Positions 16,443 to 24,613 of a stretch of DNA of 64,000 nt are shown here, in pieces. Made by a program: the position numbers and the translations under genes. Each line of letters starts with the position of its first letter. Within the stretch, counting starts at the first letter, position 1. This DNA comes from Alphaproteobacteria bacterium WMHbin7 (GTDB lineage Bacteria; Pseudomonadota; Alphaproteobacteria; Rhodospirillales; WMHbin7). The stretch spans positions 19,045 to 83,044 of the forward strand of contig PDZW01000015.1 in NCBI GenBank assembly GCA_002753155.1. Direction: 5' to 3'. The notes under the pieces were generated by a model. The model was not told the DNA's origin and made no database searches. It saw nothing but the letters and a program-made list of their open reading frames with translations.

Positions 16443-18545
16443 TCACTTTCTTCTGAATTTCAAAACGCCATCCCAGTCGGCTGGCGCGCCGTTCGCGGCA
16501 AATTGCTTGGCATTCGCCAGATACATCTGAGTGGCCTTGTCGTCGGGATAAAGCGCCTCATAGCGCTCGAACGCCTGGGAGGCCCGTTCCCATTCCGCCT
16601 TTTCATAGGCGGTAAGGGCTTCCATCCAGGCTGACAGCCTTCGCTGCTCGTCCTCGCCATCGCCTAACAACTCGTAGACAGGTATCGAGATCGAAGCGCC
16701 CGAAACAAGCACCGGGCCGAATGGCCTTAGCTTAAAGTTTTCCCCGACGGCTTCGACGACCGGCTGGGTGACAAGAGCCGTCGTTCCCAGTTGCTTGTTC
16801 AAGCCCTCGATGCGCGAGGCCAGATTCACCATTGAGCCCATGGCCGTATATTGCATGCGATCACTTGAGCCGACATTTCCGACCACCGCCTGTCCTGTAT
16901 GCAGGCCCATGCGGGTGATCAGGGGCGGACCACCGGATTCGGCGAATTCCCTTAAGGCGGCCTTGCATTCAACCATGGCCCGGCAGGCGTTTTCGATATG
17001 GTTAGGATCGTCAAGGGGGGCATTCCAGAACGCCATGATGGCGTCGCCGATGAATTTGTCGATCGTGCCGTGATGGCGCGCAATGATTTCTGACATGCGC
17101 TCGAAATAAACCGACAACCACTTTAGAACCAGCTCCGGCTCCATCGATTCCGAGGCCTGGGTAAAGCCTTGAAGGTCCGTAAACATGACGGTCAGAGGTC
17201 GCCTGACGCCGCCGATCGTGGTGCCGCTGCCCGAGCTGATGATGTTGTGAACCAGGCTTTTGGGGACATAGCTGCCAAAGCTGGACAGGCCAGCCTTCAT
17301 GGCGCCGACGGCACCGATCAGCCGGTCGATTTCCAGAATTTGCGACGAAATCACAACCGGCTTGCTCAGCTCGAAATTGCGAATATTGTCGGTTTCCACG
17401 ATCAAAGCATCAATCGGGCGCACAAGATAGCGCGACAAAAGAAAAACGCATCCGGATGCCAGAAGGGCAAAAACAAACCCGATGATGATGGTCGTCTGGC
17501 TGGCGTTTCTAACCGGTCCCACAAAATCTTCCTCGGCGACCACGACACCCACCGTCCAGTTCACCCCAGAATATTCCACCAAAGGCAGGAACTTGGCCAT
17601 CCACGCCGATCCATCGGCCTTTGATTCCAGCGTGAATTGGCTTCCAGCGCCTGCGCGAAAGCGCTTGACGGCTTCGGACACAATCGGGTCATCGACATCT
17701 TCACCCATGACCAACGACACCTTGCCATCCTTCTGGACGGTTACCTTGGCCGCATTCGGAAAGCCGACCAGTTGTCCTTTCTGGTCGAGAAGAAATGTCA
17801 TGCCCGATTTGCCAACACTTCTAGCCGTCAGGAATTCCGACAGGGCAGATATCGACAGATCAGCCCCAAAGACGCCCATCAACGCGCCATTATCTGTTCT
17901 GACGCGCTGCGACAGCGTGATTCCCGGCTCGCCCGTGCTTGAAAACAGATAGACGTCGGTGGTGATCGTTTTCTCGGAAGGCAGGGCATCCTGGTACCAG
18001 GGACGGATTCTGGGATCATAGCTGGGAGCAGCCCGTTCGATCTTGACGGCCTTGTTCCACTCTTCGAGATAGATGTAGGTATCGCGCCTTTCTCCCGAGC
18101 TGGAATCAAGAACCCGCAGCACCCATTTTGCCGCCGCTGGCGGCTTTTCCTTCTTGAAGCCAAACCGCTCGATGCCCTTGGGCAGTCTGACTGCCTGATA
18201 GAAGCTGCCATCCTCATGCAGCCCGAAATAGGCACTATAGGCTTCGGGCATGGTTTCCAACTGGGTCAGCAAGGGGCGAAGGGCGTCGGGCCTGCGCAGA
18301 CGCTCCCCCTCGACGCGACCAAAGGCGGCGGCGATTTCCACCGATTTGGAAATTCCACCGATCATCATTTTGATCTTTTCGGCCACTTCACGGCCGGAAA
18401 TATCCATCGACTGGGCCGCCATCTCGCGAGCCATGCGCGCATTCTGCAGATAGAGAAACAGAACCAGCAGCACAGTCAAAGGAATCAGGACGGCCGAGAA
18501 CATCGCAGATATGCCAATGCGAAGCTTGATGCGCATCTTTGTCAC
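16443..18545 (-). CDS. Membrane class III adenylate/guanylate cyclase with periplasmic Cache domain
   Basis: 700 residues, GTG start at 18545. TM helix about 12-33; large periplasmic double-Cache region about 35-340 with SYDPRIRPWYQDAL and VFGADLSISALSEFL; TM helix about 350-372; HAMP-like linker; catalytic CHD domain about 455-620; short TPR-like C-terminal tail. Catalytic features: first metal Asp in VMFTDLQGFT, Lys and second Asp in DKFIGDAIMAF, and transition-state Asn/Arg in MVNLASRIEGLN. The purine-specifying Asp/Thr before VN is a serine (AMGSMVN), so ATP versus GTP preference is unsure. Same transcript as the downstream TRAP binding protein. Confidence 0.93.
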   Translation of the reverse strand: MTKMRIKLRIGISAMFSAVLIPLTVLLVLFLYLQNARMAREMAAQSMDISGREVAEKIKMMIGGISKSVEIAAAFGRVEGERLRRPDALRPLLTQLETMPEAYSAYFGLHEDGSFYQAVRLPKGIERFGFKKEKPPAAAKWVLRVLDSSSGERRDTYIYLEEWNKAVKIERAAPSYDPRIRPWYQDALPSEKTITTDVYLFSSTGEPGITLSQRVRTDNGALMGVFGADLSISALSEFLTARSVGKSGMTFLLDQKGQLVGFPNAAKVTVQKDGKVSLVMGEDVDDPIVSEAVKRFRAGAGSQFTLESKADGSAWMAKFLPLVEYSGVNWTVGVVVAEEDFVGPVRNASQTTIIIGFVFALLASGCVFLLSRYLVRPIDALIVETDNIRNFELSKPVVISSQILEIDRLIGAVGAMKAGLSSFGSYVPKSLVHNIISSGSGTTIGGVRRPLTVMFTDLQGFTQASESMEPELVLKWLSVYFERMSEIIARHHGTIDKFIGDAIMAFWNAPLDDPNHIENACRAMVECKAALREFAESGGPPLITRMGLHTGQAVVGNVGSSDRMQYTAMGSMVNLASRIEGLNKQLGTTALVTQPVVEAVGENFKLRPFGPVLVSGASISIPVYELLGDGEDEQRRLSAWMEALTAYEKAEWERASQAFERYEALYPDDKATQMYLANAKQFAANGAPADWDGVLKFRRK

Positions 18546-18741
18546 GGTGCCCCCTGTTGCACACCTTCATACTGCCTAGACAGCAAGGATTGGCAAGCAA
18601 AACATGCAGCGGCTAGAGACCAGGATTGTTTGTTTTCGCTCGATAAACGATTCTGTCGGTCTATATCCACAGAAAGGCGAAACGCACATTGACTCTTCAG
18701 ACATGAAAATTGGATGATTTCTTCGCATCAGGGGGGCAACC
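18546..18741. promoter_or_regulatory. Divergent intergenic region between the cyclase and the polyamine-type binding protein
   Basis: 196 bp between divergent starts. It must carry both promoters. TTGACT near 18689 is a possible -35 for the plus-strand gene, but no good -10 follows. GGGGGGCAACC immediately before 18742 is the ribosome binding site. No hairpin or palindrome stands out. Confidence 0.35.
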
Positions 18742-19884
18742 ATGCGATCTATTTTGAAGCTAAAGACTCGCGCACTTTTCAACTTCGCGGGCTTCGTCTT
18801 TGCCGCCATCGCCAGCTTTGCCATCCAACCGGCTAAAGCGCAGGAGGTGGGCGCGGCCCAGGTCAATGTTCACAACTGGCCAAGCTATATTGCGCCCAAT
18901 GTTTTGCTTAAATTCACCCAGGAAACCGGAATTAAGGTCGATTACACCATTTTTGCCGAAAACGAAGAACTGGATGCCAAGCTGATCAGCGGCCATACCG
19001 GCTATGACGTCGTCTTTCCCTCCGCCTCGCCCTTTTTTGCAAGGCAAATCAAGGCCGGCCTCTTTCAAAAGCTTAACCTCTCGAAGATTCCCAATGCCCA
19101 GGGCCTGGACAAGAATGTTCTGGTTTCCCTGGAAAAATTTGATCCCGGCAATCGTTTCGGCCTTCCCTATATGATGTACGCCTCGGGTTTCGGTTATAAC
19201 GTTGACCTCGTGCGCAAAGCCATGCCAAGCGCCCCCAAGGACTCCTGGGCCATGCTCTTCGACCCCAGTATTCTTGGTCACTTCAAGGCATGCGGCGTCG
19301 TTTTGCAAGATACGCCGACCGAGACACTTCCCGCTTTCCTTCTCTTCAAAGGCCTGAGCCCTCTCCAACAAACGACAGAGTCAATGCAGAATGCCATGCG
19401 CGACTTGGAGCGGTTGCGCCCCTTTTACCGCTATATCGGAACCGGGAAATACATCGAGGACATGTCCAAGGGAAATATCTGCGTCGCCCATGGCTATGTG
19501 GGCGATCTGGTGCAAGCCCGCGAAAATGGCTTGAAACAAAAGCCGCCTCAGCAGATTGCCATTGTCATTCCCAAGGAAGGCGCGCTGTTCGGCATGGACA
19601 TGATGGCTGTTCCGGTTGATGCGCCGCACAGTGAAAACGCCCACGCTTTCATCAATTTCATCCTGCGTCCCGATATTATTGCGGAAATCAGCAACGAAAT
19701 CGGATACGCCAATGCCGTTCCCGCCTCGAAGGAATTCTTGAATCCCAACATTGCAAACGACCCGGCAATATATCTTCCCGCAGAAACCCGCGAGAAGCTA
19801 ACCATGTCCCCCGCTACGGGCAGCAGAGAGTATGAACGCACCCTGGCCAGAGAATGGGCGAAATTCCGAATAAATCGGAAATAA
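18742..19884 (+). CDS. Spermidine/putrescine-type periplasmic binding protein (PotD/PotF-like), orphan
   Basis: 380 residues. Signal peptide with cleavage near PAKAQE (about 32-34). PotD/PotF hallmarks: VNVHNWPSYIAPNVLLKF, FTQETGIKVDYTIFAENEEL, GYDVVFPSASPFFARQIKAG, LPYMMYASGFGYNVDLV, and VAHGYVGDLVQA, and C-terminal ANAVPASKEFLNPNI. No potABC/potGHI genes adjoin. It is divergent from the cyclase/TRAP-binding-protein pair, so it may act as a receptor component or pair with a transporter elsewhere. Confidence 0.9.
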   Translation: MRSILKLKTRALFNFAGFVFAAIASFAIQPAKAQEVGAAQVNVHNWPSYIAPNVLLKFTQETGIKVDYTIFAENEELDAKLISGHTGYDVVFPSASPFFARQIKAGLFQKLNLSKIPNAQGLDKNVLVSLEKFDPGNRFGLPYMMYASGFGYNVDLVRKAMPSAPKDSWAMLFDPSILGHFKACGVVLQDTPTETLPAFLLFKGLSPLQQTTESMQNAMRDLERLRPFYRYIGTGKYIEDMSKGNICVAHGYVGDLVQARENGLKQKPPQQIAIVIPKEGALFGMDMMAVPVDAPHSENAHAFINFILRPDIIAEISNEIGYANAVPASKEFLNPNIANDPAIYLPAETREKLTMSPATGSREYERTLAREWAKFRINRK

Positions 19885-19927
19885 GCCGAGGCTGGAAACA
19901 AGTCTGCCGCGCTCCTGCCTTGCGCAA

Positions 19928-20989
19928 TTACCCCGTCTTGAACAGGCGCCCGCCCGTCATCGGCTCTTTCACCCCGGTCGTGCTGGGATAGCTGATGGGC
20001 AGTCCGGCCAGACTTCTGGCCGCCAGATAGGCGAAGGCCTGGGCCTCCAGCGCATCGCCGTTCCAGCCCACCTCTTCCACCGGCTCCACCGAGACGCCCA
20101 GCCCGAAGCGCAGACCCGACATCAGCACCGGATTCTTGCGCCCACCCCCCGAGACCAGCCAACGCCTGGGCACCCTGGGTAGATGTCTTTCCGCCCGGGC
20201 CACGGCGGCCACGGTTAAGGCGCAGAGCGTGGCGGCACCATCGGCGGGTGACATGCCCCCCACCAGCCTTTTGGCGAAAAGAGCGAATTCGTCGCGGTCG
20301 AGCGATTTGGGGGGCGGCTCGGCGAACCAGGAATGCTCGATGAATTCAGAAACGGCTGCCTCGTCCACATGCCCCTCCTGGGCCAGAGCGCCGTTTTCGT
20401 CGATGGGGTAGCCGGTCATGGCCAGCATCCAATCGTCGATCAGGGCGTTGCCAGGGCCGGTGTCGAAGGCCAGAACACCGCCATGGGGGCCGATATAGGT
20501 GACATTCGCCACCCCCCCGATATTCAGCACGGCCAGGGGCTTTTCCAAGGATGCCGCCAACGCCGCGTGGTAAACCGGCACCAAGGGCGCCCCCTGTCCC
20601 CCGGCGGCCACGTCGGCAGAGCGAAAGTCACCTACCACGTCGATCCCCGTCATTTCGGCCAAAAGAGCCCCGTCGCCGATCTGCAGGGTTTTTCCCTCCT
20701 CGGGCCTATGCAAAACGGTATGGCCGTGAAAGCCGATCAAATCCGCCCCCTGCCCGGCCCCTGCCAGCAGCGCCTTCACCGCTTCGGCATGGCGCAAGGT
20801 AAGGTCCCTGACCAAATCCGCCGAAGGATCGTCCAGACCCAGGATATCGCGCAGGCGTTCGCGGAAAGGCTCGTCATAGGGCCGTGTGAGGGTGGGGCCA
20901 AATGCCGTAACCCGCTCGCCATCGGTTTCCAGAAGAGCGGCATCGATGCCGTCCATGCTGGTCCCGCTCATCAAGCCCAAAACCCACAT
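19928..20989 (-). CDS. anmK: Anhydro-N-acetylmuramic acid kinase
   Basis: Recycles cell wall by opening and phosphorylating 1,6-anhydro-MurNAc to MurNAc-6-P. 353 residues from the ATG at 20989 (GGGGGAC upstream), chosen because the family starts exactly with GLMSGTSMDGIDAALL; the frame is open further upstream into tyrS without homology. Other motifs: IGFHGHTVLHRP, LNIGGVANVTYIG, FDTGPGNALIDDWM, and WLVSGGGRKNPVLM. Convergent with the binding protein (43 bp between stops), divergent from tyrS. Confidence 0.95.
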   Translation of the reverse strand: MWVLGLMSGTSMDGIDAALLETDGERVTAFGPTLTRPYDEPFRERLRDILGLDDPSADLVRDLTLRHAEAVKALLAGAGQGADLIGFHGHTVLHRPEEGKTLQIGDGALLAEMTGIDVVGDFRSADVAAGGQGAPLVPVYHAALAASLEKPLAVLNIGGVANVTYIGPHGGVLAFDTGPGNALIDDWMLAMTGYPIDENGALAQEGHVDEAAVSEFIEHSWFAEPPPKSLDRDEFALFAKRLVGGMSPADGAATLCALTVAAVARAERHLPRVPRRWLVSGGGRKNPVLMSGLRFGLGVSVEPVEEVGWNGDALEAQAFAYLAARSLAGLPISYPSTTGVKEPMTGGRLFKTG

Positions 20990-21052
20990 CCGTTGTCCCC
21001 CATCCCTGTTTCGTGGTAGGAAACCCGCCTTCAAGCTCCAAGGATAGCACTC

Positions 21053-22291
21053 ATGACCCTTCTTCGCTCGGATTTCCTGAATGCCGCCAAGGCCAGGGGC
21101 TATGTCCATCAATGCACGGACGAGACCCAGTTGGACGAACGCCTGATGGCGGGCGTGGTTCCGGCCTATATCGGTTTCGACTGCACGGCGCCCAGTCTGC
21201 ATGTGGGCAGCCTGGTCTCGATCATGCTTTTGCGCCTTTTGCAGAAGTCGGGCCACAAGCCGATCGTGCTGATGGGCGGCGGCACCACCAAGGTGGGCGA
21301 CCCTTCGGGCAAGGACGAGTCGCGCAAGCTGTTGAGCGATGCCGACATCGCAGCCAACATGGCGGGTATCAAGACGGTCTTTTCAAGATTCCTCACCTTC
21401 GGCGACGGCCCCACCGACGCCGTCATGGTCAACAATGCCGACTGGCTTGATCAACTCTCCTATATCGCCTTTCTGCGCGAATACGGATGCCACTTCACCA
21501 TCAACCGCATGCTGACCTTCGATTCCGTGAAGCTGCGTCTTGAGCGCGAGCAGCCGCTTACCTTCCTCGAATTCAACTACATGATTCTCCAGGCCTATGA
21601 TTTCGTGGAACTGGCCGGGCGCCATGGCTGCCTGTTGCAGATGGGCGGCTCGGACCAGTGGGGCAATATCGTCAACGGCGTTGAACTGGGCCGCAGGGCC
21701 AAGGGCCACGAGTTATTCGGTCTGACCACGCCGCTGCTCACCACCTCGTCGGGCGCCAAGATGGGCAAGACGGCGGCAGGCGCGGTGTGGCTCAATCCCG
21801 ACATGCTGCCCCCCTATGACTACTGGCAGTTCTGGCGCAACACCGAGGACGGCGATGTCGGGCGCTTCCTGCGTCTCTTCACCGAACTGCCCGAAGACGA
21901 GATCAAGCGTCTGGAAAGCCAGGAGGGATCGGGCATCAACGAGGCCAAGAAGATTCTGGCCAATGAAGCCACGCGCATGGCGCATGGCAAAGAGGCGGCG
22001 GTGGCGGCGGCCGAAACGGCCCGCAAGACCTTCGAGGAGGGAACCCTGGGCGAGGATCTGCCCACGATAACGCTGTCGGCCGAAGAGACGGTCTACGCCC
22101 TGCTGGTCAAAGCGGGCCTGGCCGCCTCGAACGGCGAGGCGCGCCGCCTGATCAAGGGCGGCGGGGTCAAGCTGAACGATGTTGCCGTTACCGATGAGAT
22201 GAAGAAGCTGACGCCAGCCGACCTCGCCTCGGGCCCCGCCAAGCTTTCGGCAGGTAGGAAAAAACATGCGCTGGTACGTCTGAACGGTTGA
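21053..22291 (+). CDS. tyrS: Tyrosyl-tRNA synthetase
   Basis: Class I synthetase, 412 residues. HIGH-type motif in [15 protein letters not shown], tyrosine-binding [10 protein letters not shown] and [19 protein letters not shown]-type loop [16 protein letters not shown], and a C-terminal S4 RNA-binding domain ([20 protein letters not shown]). Start ATG 21053 after AAGGATAG. The KMGKT variant is usual in alphaproteobacteria. Confidence 0.97.
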   Translation: MTLLRSDFLNAAKARGYVHQCTDETQLDERLMAGVVPAYIGFDCTAPSLHVGSLVSIMLLRLLQKSGHKPIVLMGGGTTKVGDPSGKDESRKLLSDADIAANMAGIKTVFSRFLTFGDGPTDAVMVNNADWLDQLSYIAFLREYGCHFTINRMLTFDSVKLRLEREQPLTFLEFNYMILQAYDFVELAGRHGCLLQMGGSDQWGNIVNGVELGRRAKGHELFGLTTPLLTTSSGAKMGKTAAGAVWLNPDMLPPYDYWQFWRNTEDGDVGRFLRLFTELPEDEIKRLESQEGSGINEAKKILANEATRMAHGKEAAVAAAETARKTFEEGTLGEDLPTITLSAEETVYALLVKAGLAASNGEARRLIKGGGVKLNDVAVTDEMKKLTPADLASGPAKLSAGRKKHALVRLNG

Positions 22292-22301
22292 TACAGACAG
22301 C

Positions 22302-22332
22302 TTGACATCCCGCTTAAATGTACCATTCTTAT
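22302..22332 (+). promoter_or_regulatory. Putative promoter of the accessory island
   Basis: A perfect -35 TTGACA at 22302-22307 just after tyrS, with an AT-rich but poor -10 (TTCTTA or TCTTAT, 22326-22332) at 18-19 bp. It would start transcription about 30 nt before the GTG at 22370. No terminator is seen between tyrS and this point, so read-through is also possible. Confidence 0.45.
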
Positions 22333-22369
22333 TCTCGCTTCTTTAAGGGAACTGTCGGAGTGCAGGGGC

Positions 22370-23347
22370 GTGGCTACTGGTCTTAACCTATGTCCAATTT
22401 GTAATTCGGTATTGAAGACGCCCTCGTCCCTTTACCAGAACAGGGATGCCTATTTTTACAACTGTCCTCATTGTGGAAAGTTCGTGCTCACTGGGAGCGC
22501 TGACGCTCAGTTGGATGACTATTCACGCGACGATCTTAGATTTATTCCCCATGCGATCCGAATAATGCCGAGAGACGGCAACACCCCTCCCATCATTTCT
22601 GCGGACACTCTTACAAGGTTGGCAAATGCGCCGCCTCACCCCACACCCCAGGAACAGGCCGATAACCTGATACGCTGGATAGGCGAAACGCAAACCAGCC
22701 CAGGAGATACGCTCACTGCATCTTTCGAGAAAATCGGCGCCATCATTGGCATCACAAGCCCAGCGGACTTTACCTTCTTGCAACGTTCTTTGCTGAAGCT
22801 TGGCCTTATTGAAGCACGGGGAGACGATGCCCCTGACCAGCAAATTCGTCTCACCTTCAATGGCTGGGCTCGCTATGAAGAACTCAAGAAAGGTGCCGTC
22901 AGCGGGAATACCGCTTTCATGGCAATGAAGTTTGAAGACCCGTTATTGGATCGCGTGTTGGAAGCGAGCTTTCGTCCAGCGGTAAAAGCGACCGGATTCG
23001 AACTCCGGAAGCTAGATGATCCAGAAATCTCGCGGGCCGGACTGATCGATGACCGCCTGCGCGTGGAAATCAAGAAAGCCCGCTTTATCATCTCGGACCT
23101 GACACACGAAAACCGAGGCTCCTACTGGGAAGCGGGCTACGCCGAAGGGCTGGGCAAGCCCGTGATCTACACTTGCCAGAAATCAACCTTCGAAGAGCGA
23201 GCTAGGAATGGCGGTGGCACTCATTTCGACACTAACCACCACCTTCATATTCTTTGGGACGAAAACAATCTGCCCGTCGCGCAAAGTGACCTGAAGGCTT
23301 GCATTCGCGCGACGCTGCCAGAGGCGCGACAACAGGACACTATCTAA
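22370..23347 (+). CDS. Zinc ribbon, winged-helix-like, nucleoside-deoxyribosyltransferase/TIR-like protein
   Basis: 325 residues, GTG start at 22370 with GGAG 9 nt before. Three parts: a zinc ribbon (Cys8, Cys11, Cys32, Cys35: NLCPICNS, NCPHCGKF); a helical segment about 115-172 that reads like a winged helix (SFEKIGAIIGITSPADFTFL, RLTFNGWARYEEL); and a C-terminal Rossmann-like domain about 182-315 with FMAMKFEDPL, KKARFIISDLTHENRGSYWE and AGYAEGLGKPVIY. Asp243 and Glu254 occupy the positions of conserved acids in nucleoside 2-deoxyribosyltransferase-like and related TIR-like folds, which occur in NAD/nucleotide-cleaving immune effectors. Codon use and GC differ from neighbours. Function not established. 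Confidence 0.7.
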   Translation: MATGLNLCPICNSVLKTPSSLYQNRDAYFYNCPHCGKFVLTGSADAQLDDYSRDDLRFIPHAIRIMPRDGNTPPIISADTLTRLANAPPHPTPQEQADNLIRWIGETQTSPGDTLTASFEKIGAIIGITSPADFTFLQRSLLKLGLIEARGDDAPDQQIRLTFNGWARYEELKKGAVSGNTAFMAMKFEDPLLDRVLEASFRPAVKATGFELRKLDDPEISRAGLIDDRLRVEIKKARFIISDLTHENRGSYWEAGYAEGLGKPVIYTCQKSTFEERARNGGGTHFDTNHHLHILWDENNLPVAQSDLKACIRATLPEARQQDTI

Positions 23348-23348
23348 A

Positions 23349-23846
23349 ATGATGGGGGGAACCGGCGAAATTTTCCATTTACTTGCTGGTCTGAAAACCC
23401 TTGTCGGCGTCCCGAAATGGCATCCGAACCGCGAAAATACCGTCCGCCTCAAAGTGACCTTGGCTGTAGAAGGCGCCGTCCGTCCCGGACTGATTCTGGA
23501 CATCAACGCCAACACCCACACCATCGACCAGCATGGCGGAATCAACCTGATTTACCACAACATCGTCATCGAACGGCTGAATTACCACCCTCACGATGTT
23601 CATGTGAATCGATTGGGCATCGGCCCTCTTTCTGGCAAGATTCTTCCATCGGGGGAGCATCGATATTATGCCTGGGAAAACAATGCGTTCCTTGGGTGGC
23701 CAAGAGAGACAAAAGTCAATCTGGCCGTGGCAGACTTGCTTCCAGACCCCCTTCCGACTTTCGCCGAGGCACTTGCCTACTTCTTCAAAAGAGCGCACAT
23801 AGTAGGAGATATCGCTCCTCCGCCCTATGACCCTCTGCTGCTTTGA
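23349..23846 (+). CDS. Unknown protein in the accessory island
   Basis: 165 residues. Starts at one of two adjacent ATGs 1 nt after the preceding stop. Predominantly beta-rich sequence (TVRLKVTLAVEGAVRPGLIL, GEHRYYAWENNAFLGWP) with a helical C terminus (FAEALAYFFKRAHIV) and no signal peptide or membrane segment. The HRYYAWENN stretch is reminiscent of DUF6978-type proteins that accompany DUF1828 proteins, but I am not sure of this. The tight spacing shows it is in an operon with its neighbours. Confidence 0.6.
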   Translation: MMGGTGEIFHLLAGLKTLVGVPKWHPNRENTVRLKVTLAVEGAVRPGLILDINANTHTIDQHGGINLIYHNIVIERLNYHPHDVHVNRLGIGPLSGKILPSGEHRYYAWENNAFLGWPRETKVNLAVADLLPDPLPTFAEALAYFFKRAHIVGDIAPPPYDPLLL

Positions 23847-23860
23847 GGGGAGGAAATCAG

Positions 23861-24607
23861 ATGACTTGTGAATCCTGGATTATTGAGGCCCTTGCCCCAT
23901 TTCTTGAATGCCATTCGACAACTGATGGTGTTCGAGTGGGTACGCAAGTCCTTTATCCTGACGGCGATTGTGTCTCCGTCACCGTTTCCCGGGAAGCTGA
24001 TGCCTATTCCGTTTCCGATGGAGCATTAGGCTGGTCGACGTTATTGGCAAACGGGGTTGACATAAATAAGACGACAATTAAGAAGGCTGAAGTCGTTGCT
24101 CGGGATATGGGGCTAAGCCTGACAAAAGGGTGCTTTACCCTCAGTTGCGTCAATCAAGGTCAGCTAGGTGCAGCTATCGTCGTTGTTGCCAATGCCAGTC
24201 AGCGCTGGGTGTACGAAACATTGCGCGATCACCATCTGCAGGCAGAGAGTTCGCTACGGCAACGAGTTAACGATATTTTGATTTCCATCTTCCCCAGAAA
24301 ATCAGTTCACCACGGCGAATTCGTCGATGGCGACAGCACAAAGAAGTATCGCGTGGCTAACGTTGTTCATTTAGATGGTCGAAAGGTTCTTTTTGATAGC
24401 GTTGTCAACCATCCTATTGCGATCGCTTCAACCCATCTGAAGTTCAGCGACATTGGCCGGGGATTTCCTGATTTCGGCCGCGAGGCAGTCGTTCAAGGTT
24501 TGGGTGGCTGGAATGCAGAGGATGTCAATATTTTGGCCACTGTATCCACTGGGATCAGCGACATTGACAAAGGGCTGTCTGAAGTTCTTTCTCGCTACCC
24601 AAACTGA
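23861..24607 (+). CDS. DUF1828-like protein
   Basis: 248 residues from the ATG at 23861, preceded by GGGGAGG; the frame opens 18 nt earlier, inside the end of the previous gene. The N-terminal region SVTVSREADAYSVSDGALGW followed by LLANGVD resembles DUF1828, a domain found in phage and defence-associated proteins. The rest is mixed alpha/beta with a C-terminal GGWNAEDVNILATVSTGISD. Cytoplasmic. It ends 6 nt before the convergent AsmA-like gene. Lower GC than the flanks. Confidence 0.6.
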   Translation: MTCESWIIEALAPFLECHSTTDGVRVGTQVLYPDGDCVSVTVSREADAYSVSDGALGWSTLLANGVDINKTTIKKAEVVARDMGLSLTKGCFTLSCVNQGQLGAAIVVVANASQRWVYETLRDHHLQAESSLRQRVNDILISIFPRKSVHHGEFVDGDSTKKYRVANVVHLDGRKVLFDSVVNHPIAIASTHLKFSDIGRGFPDFGREAVVQGLGGWNAEDVNILATVSTGISDIDKGLSEVLSRYPN

Positions 24608-24613
24608 CCCCTT

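Noticed and set aside
19885..19927. Terminator between the PotD-like gene and anmK
   Set aside because: No stem-loop with a T tract can be drawn in the 43-bp convergent gap.
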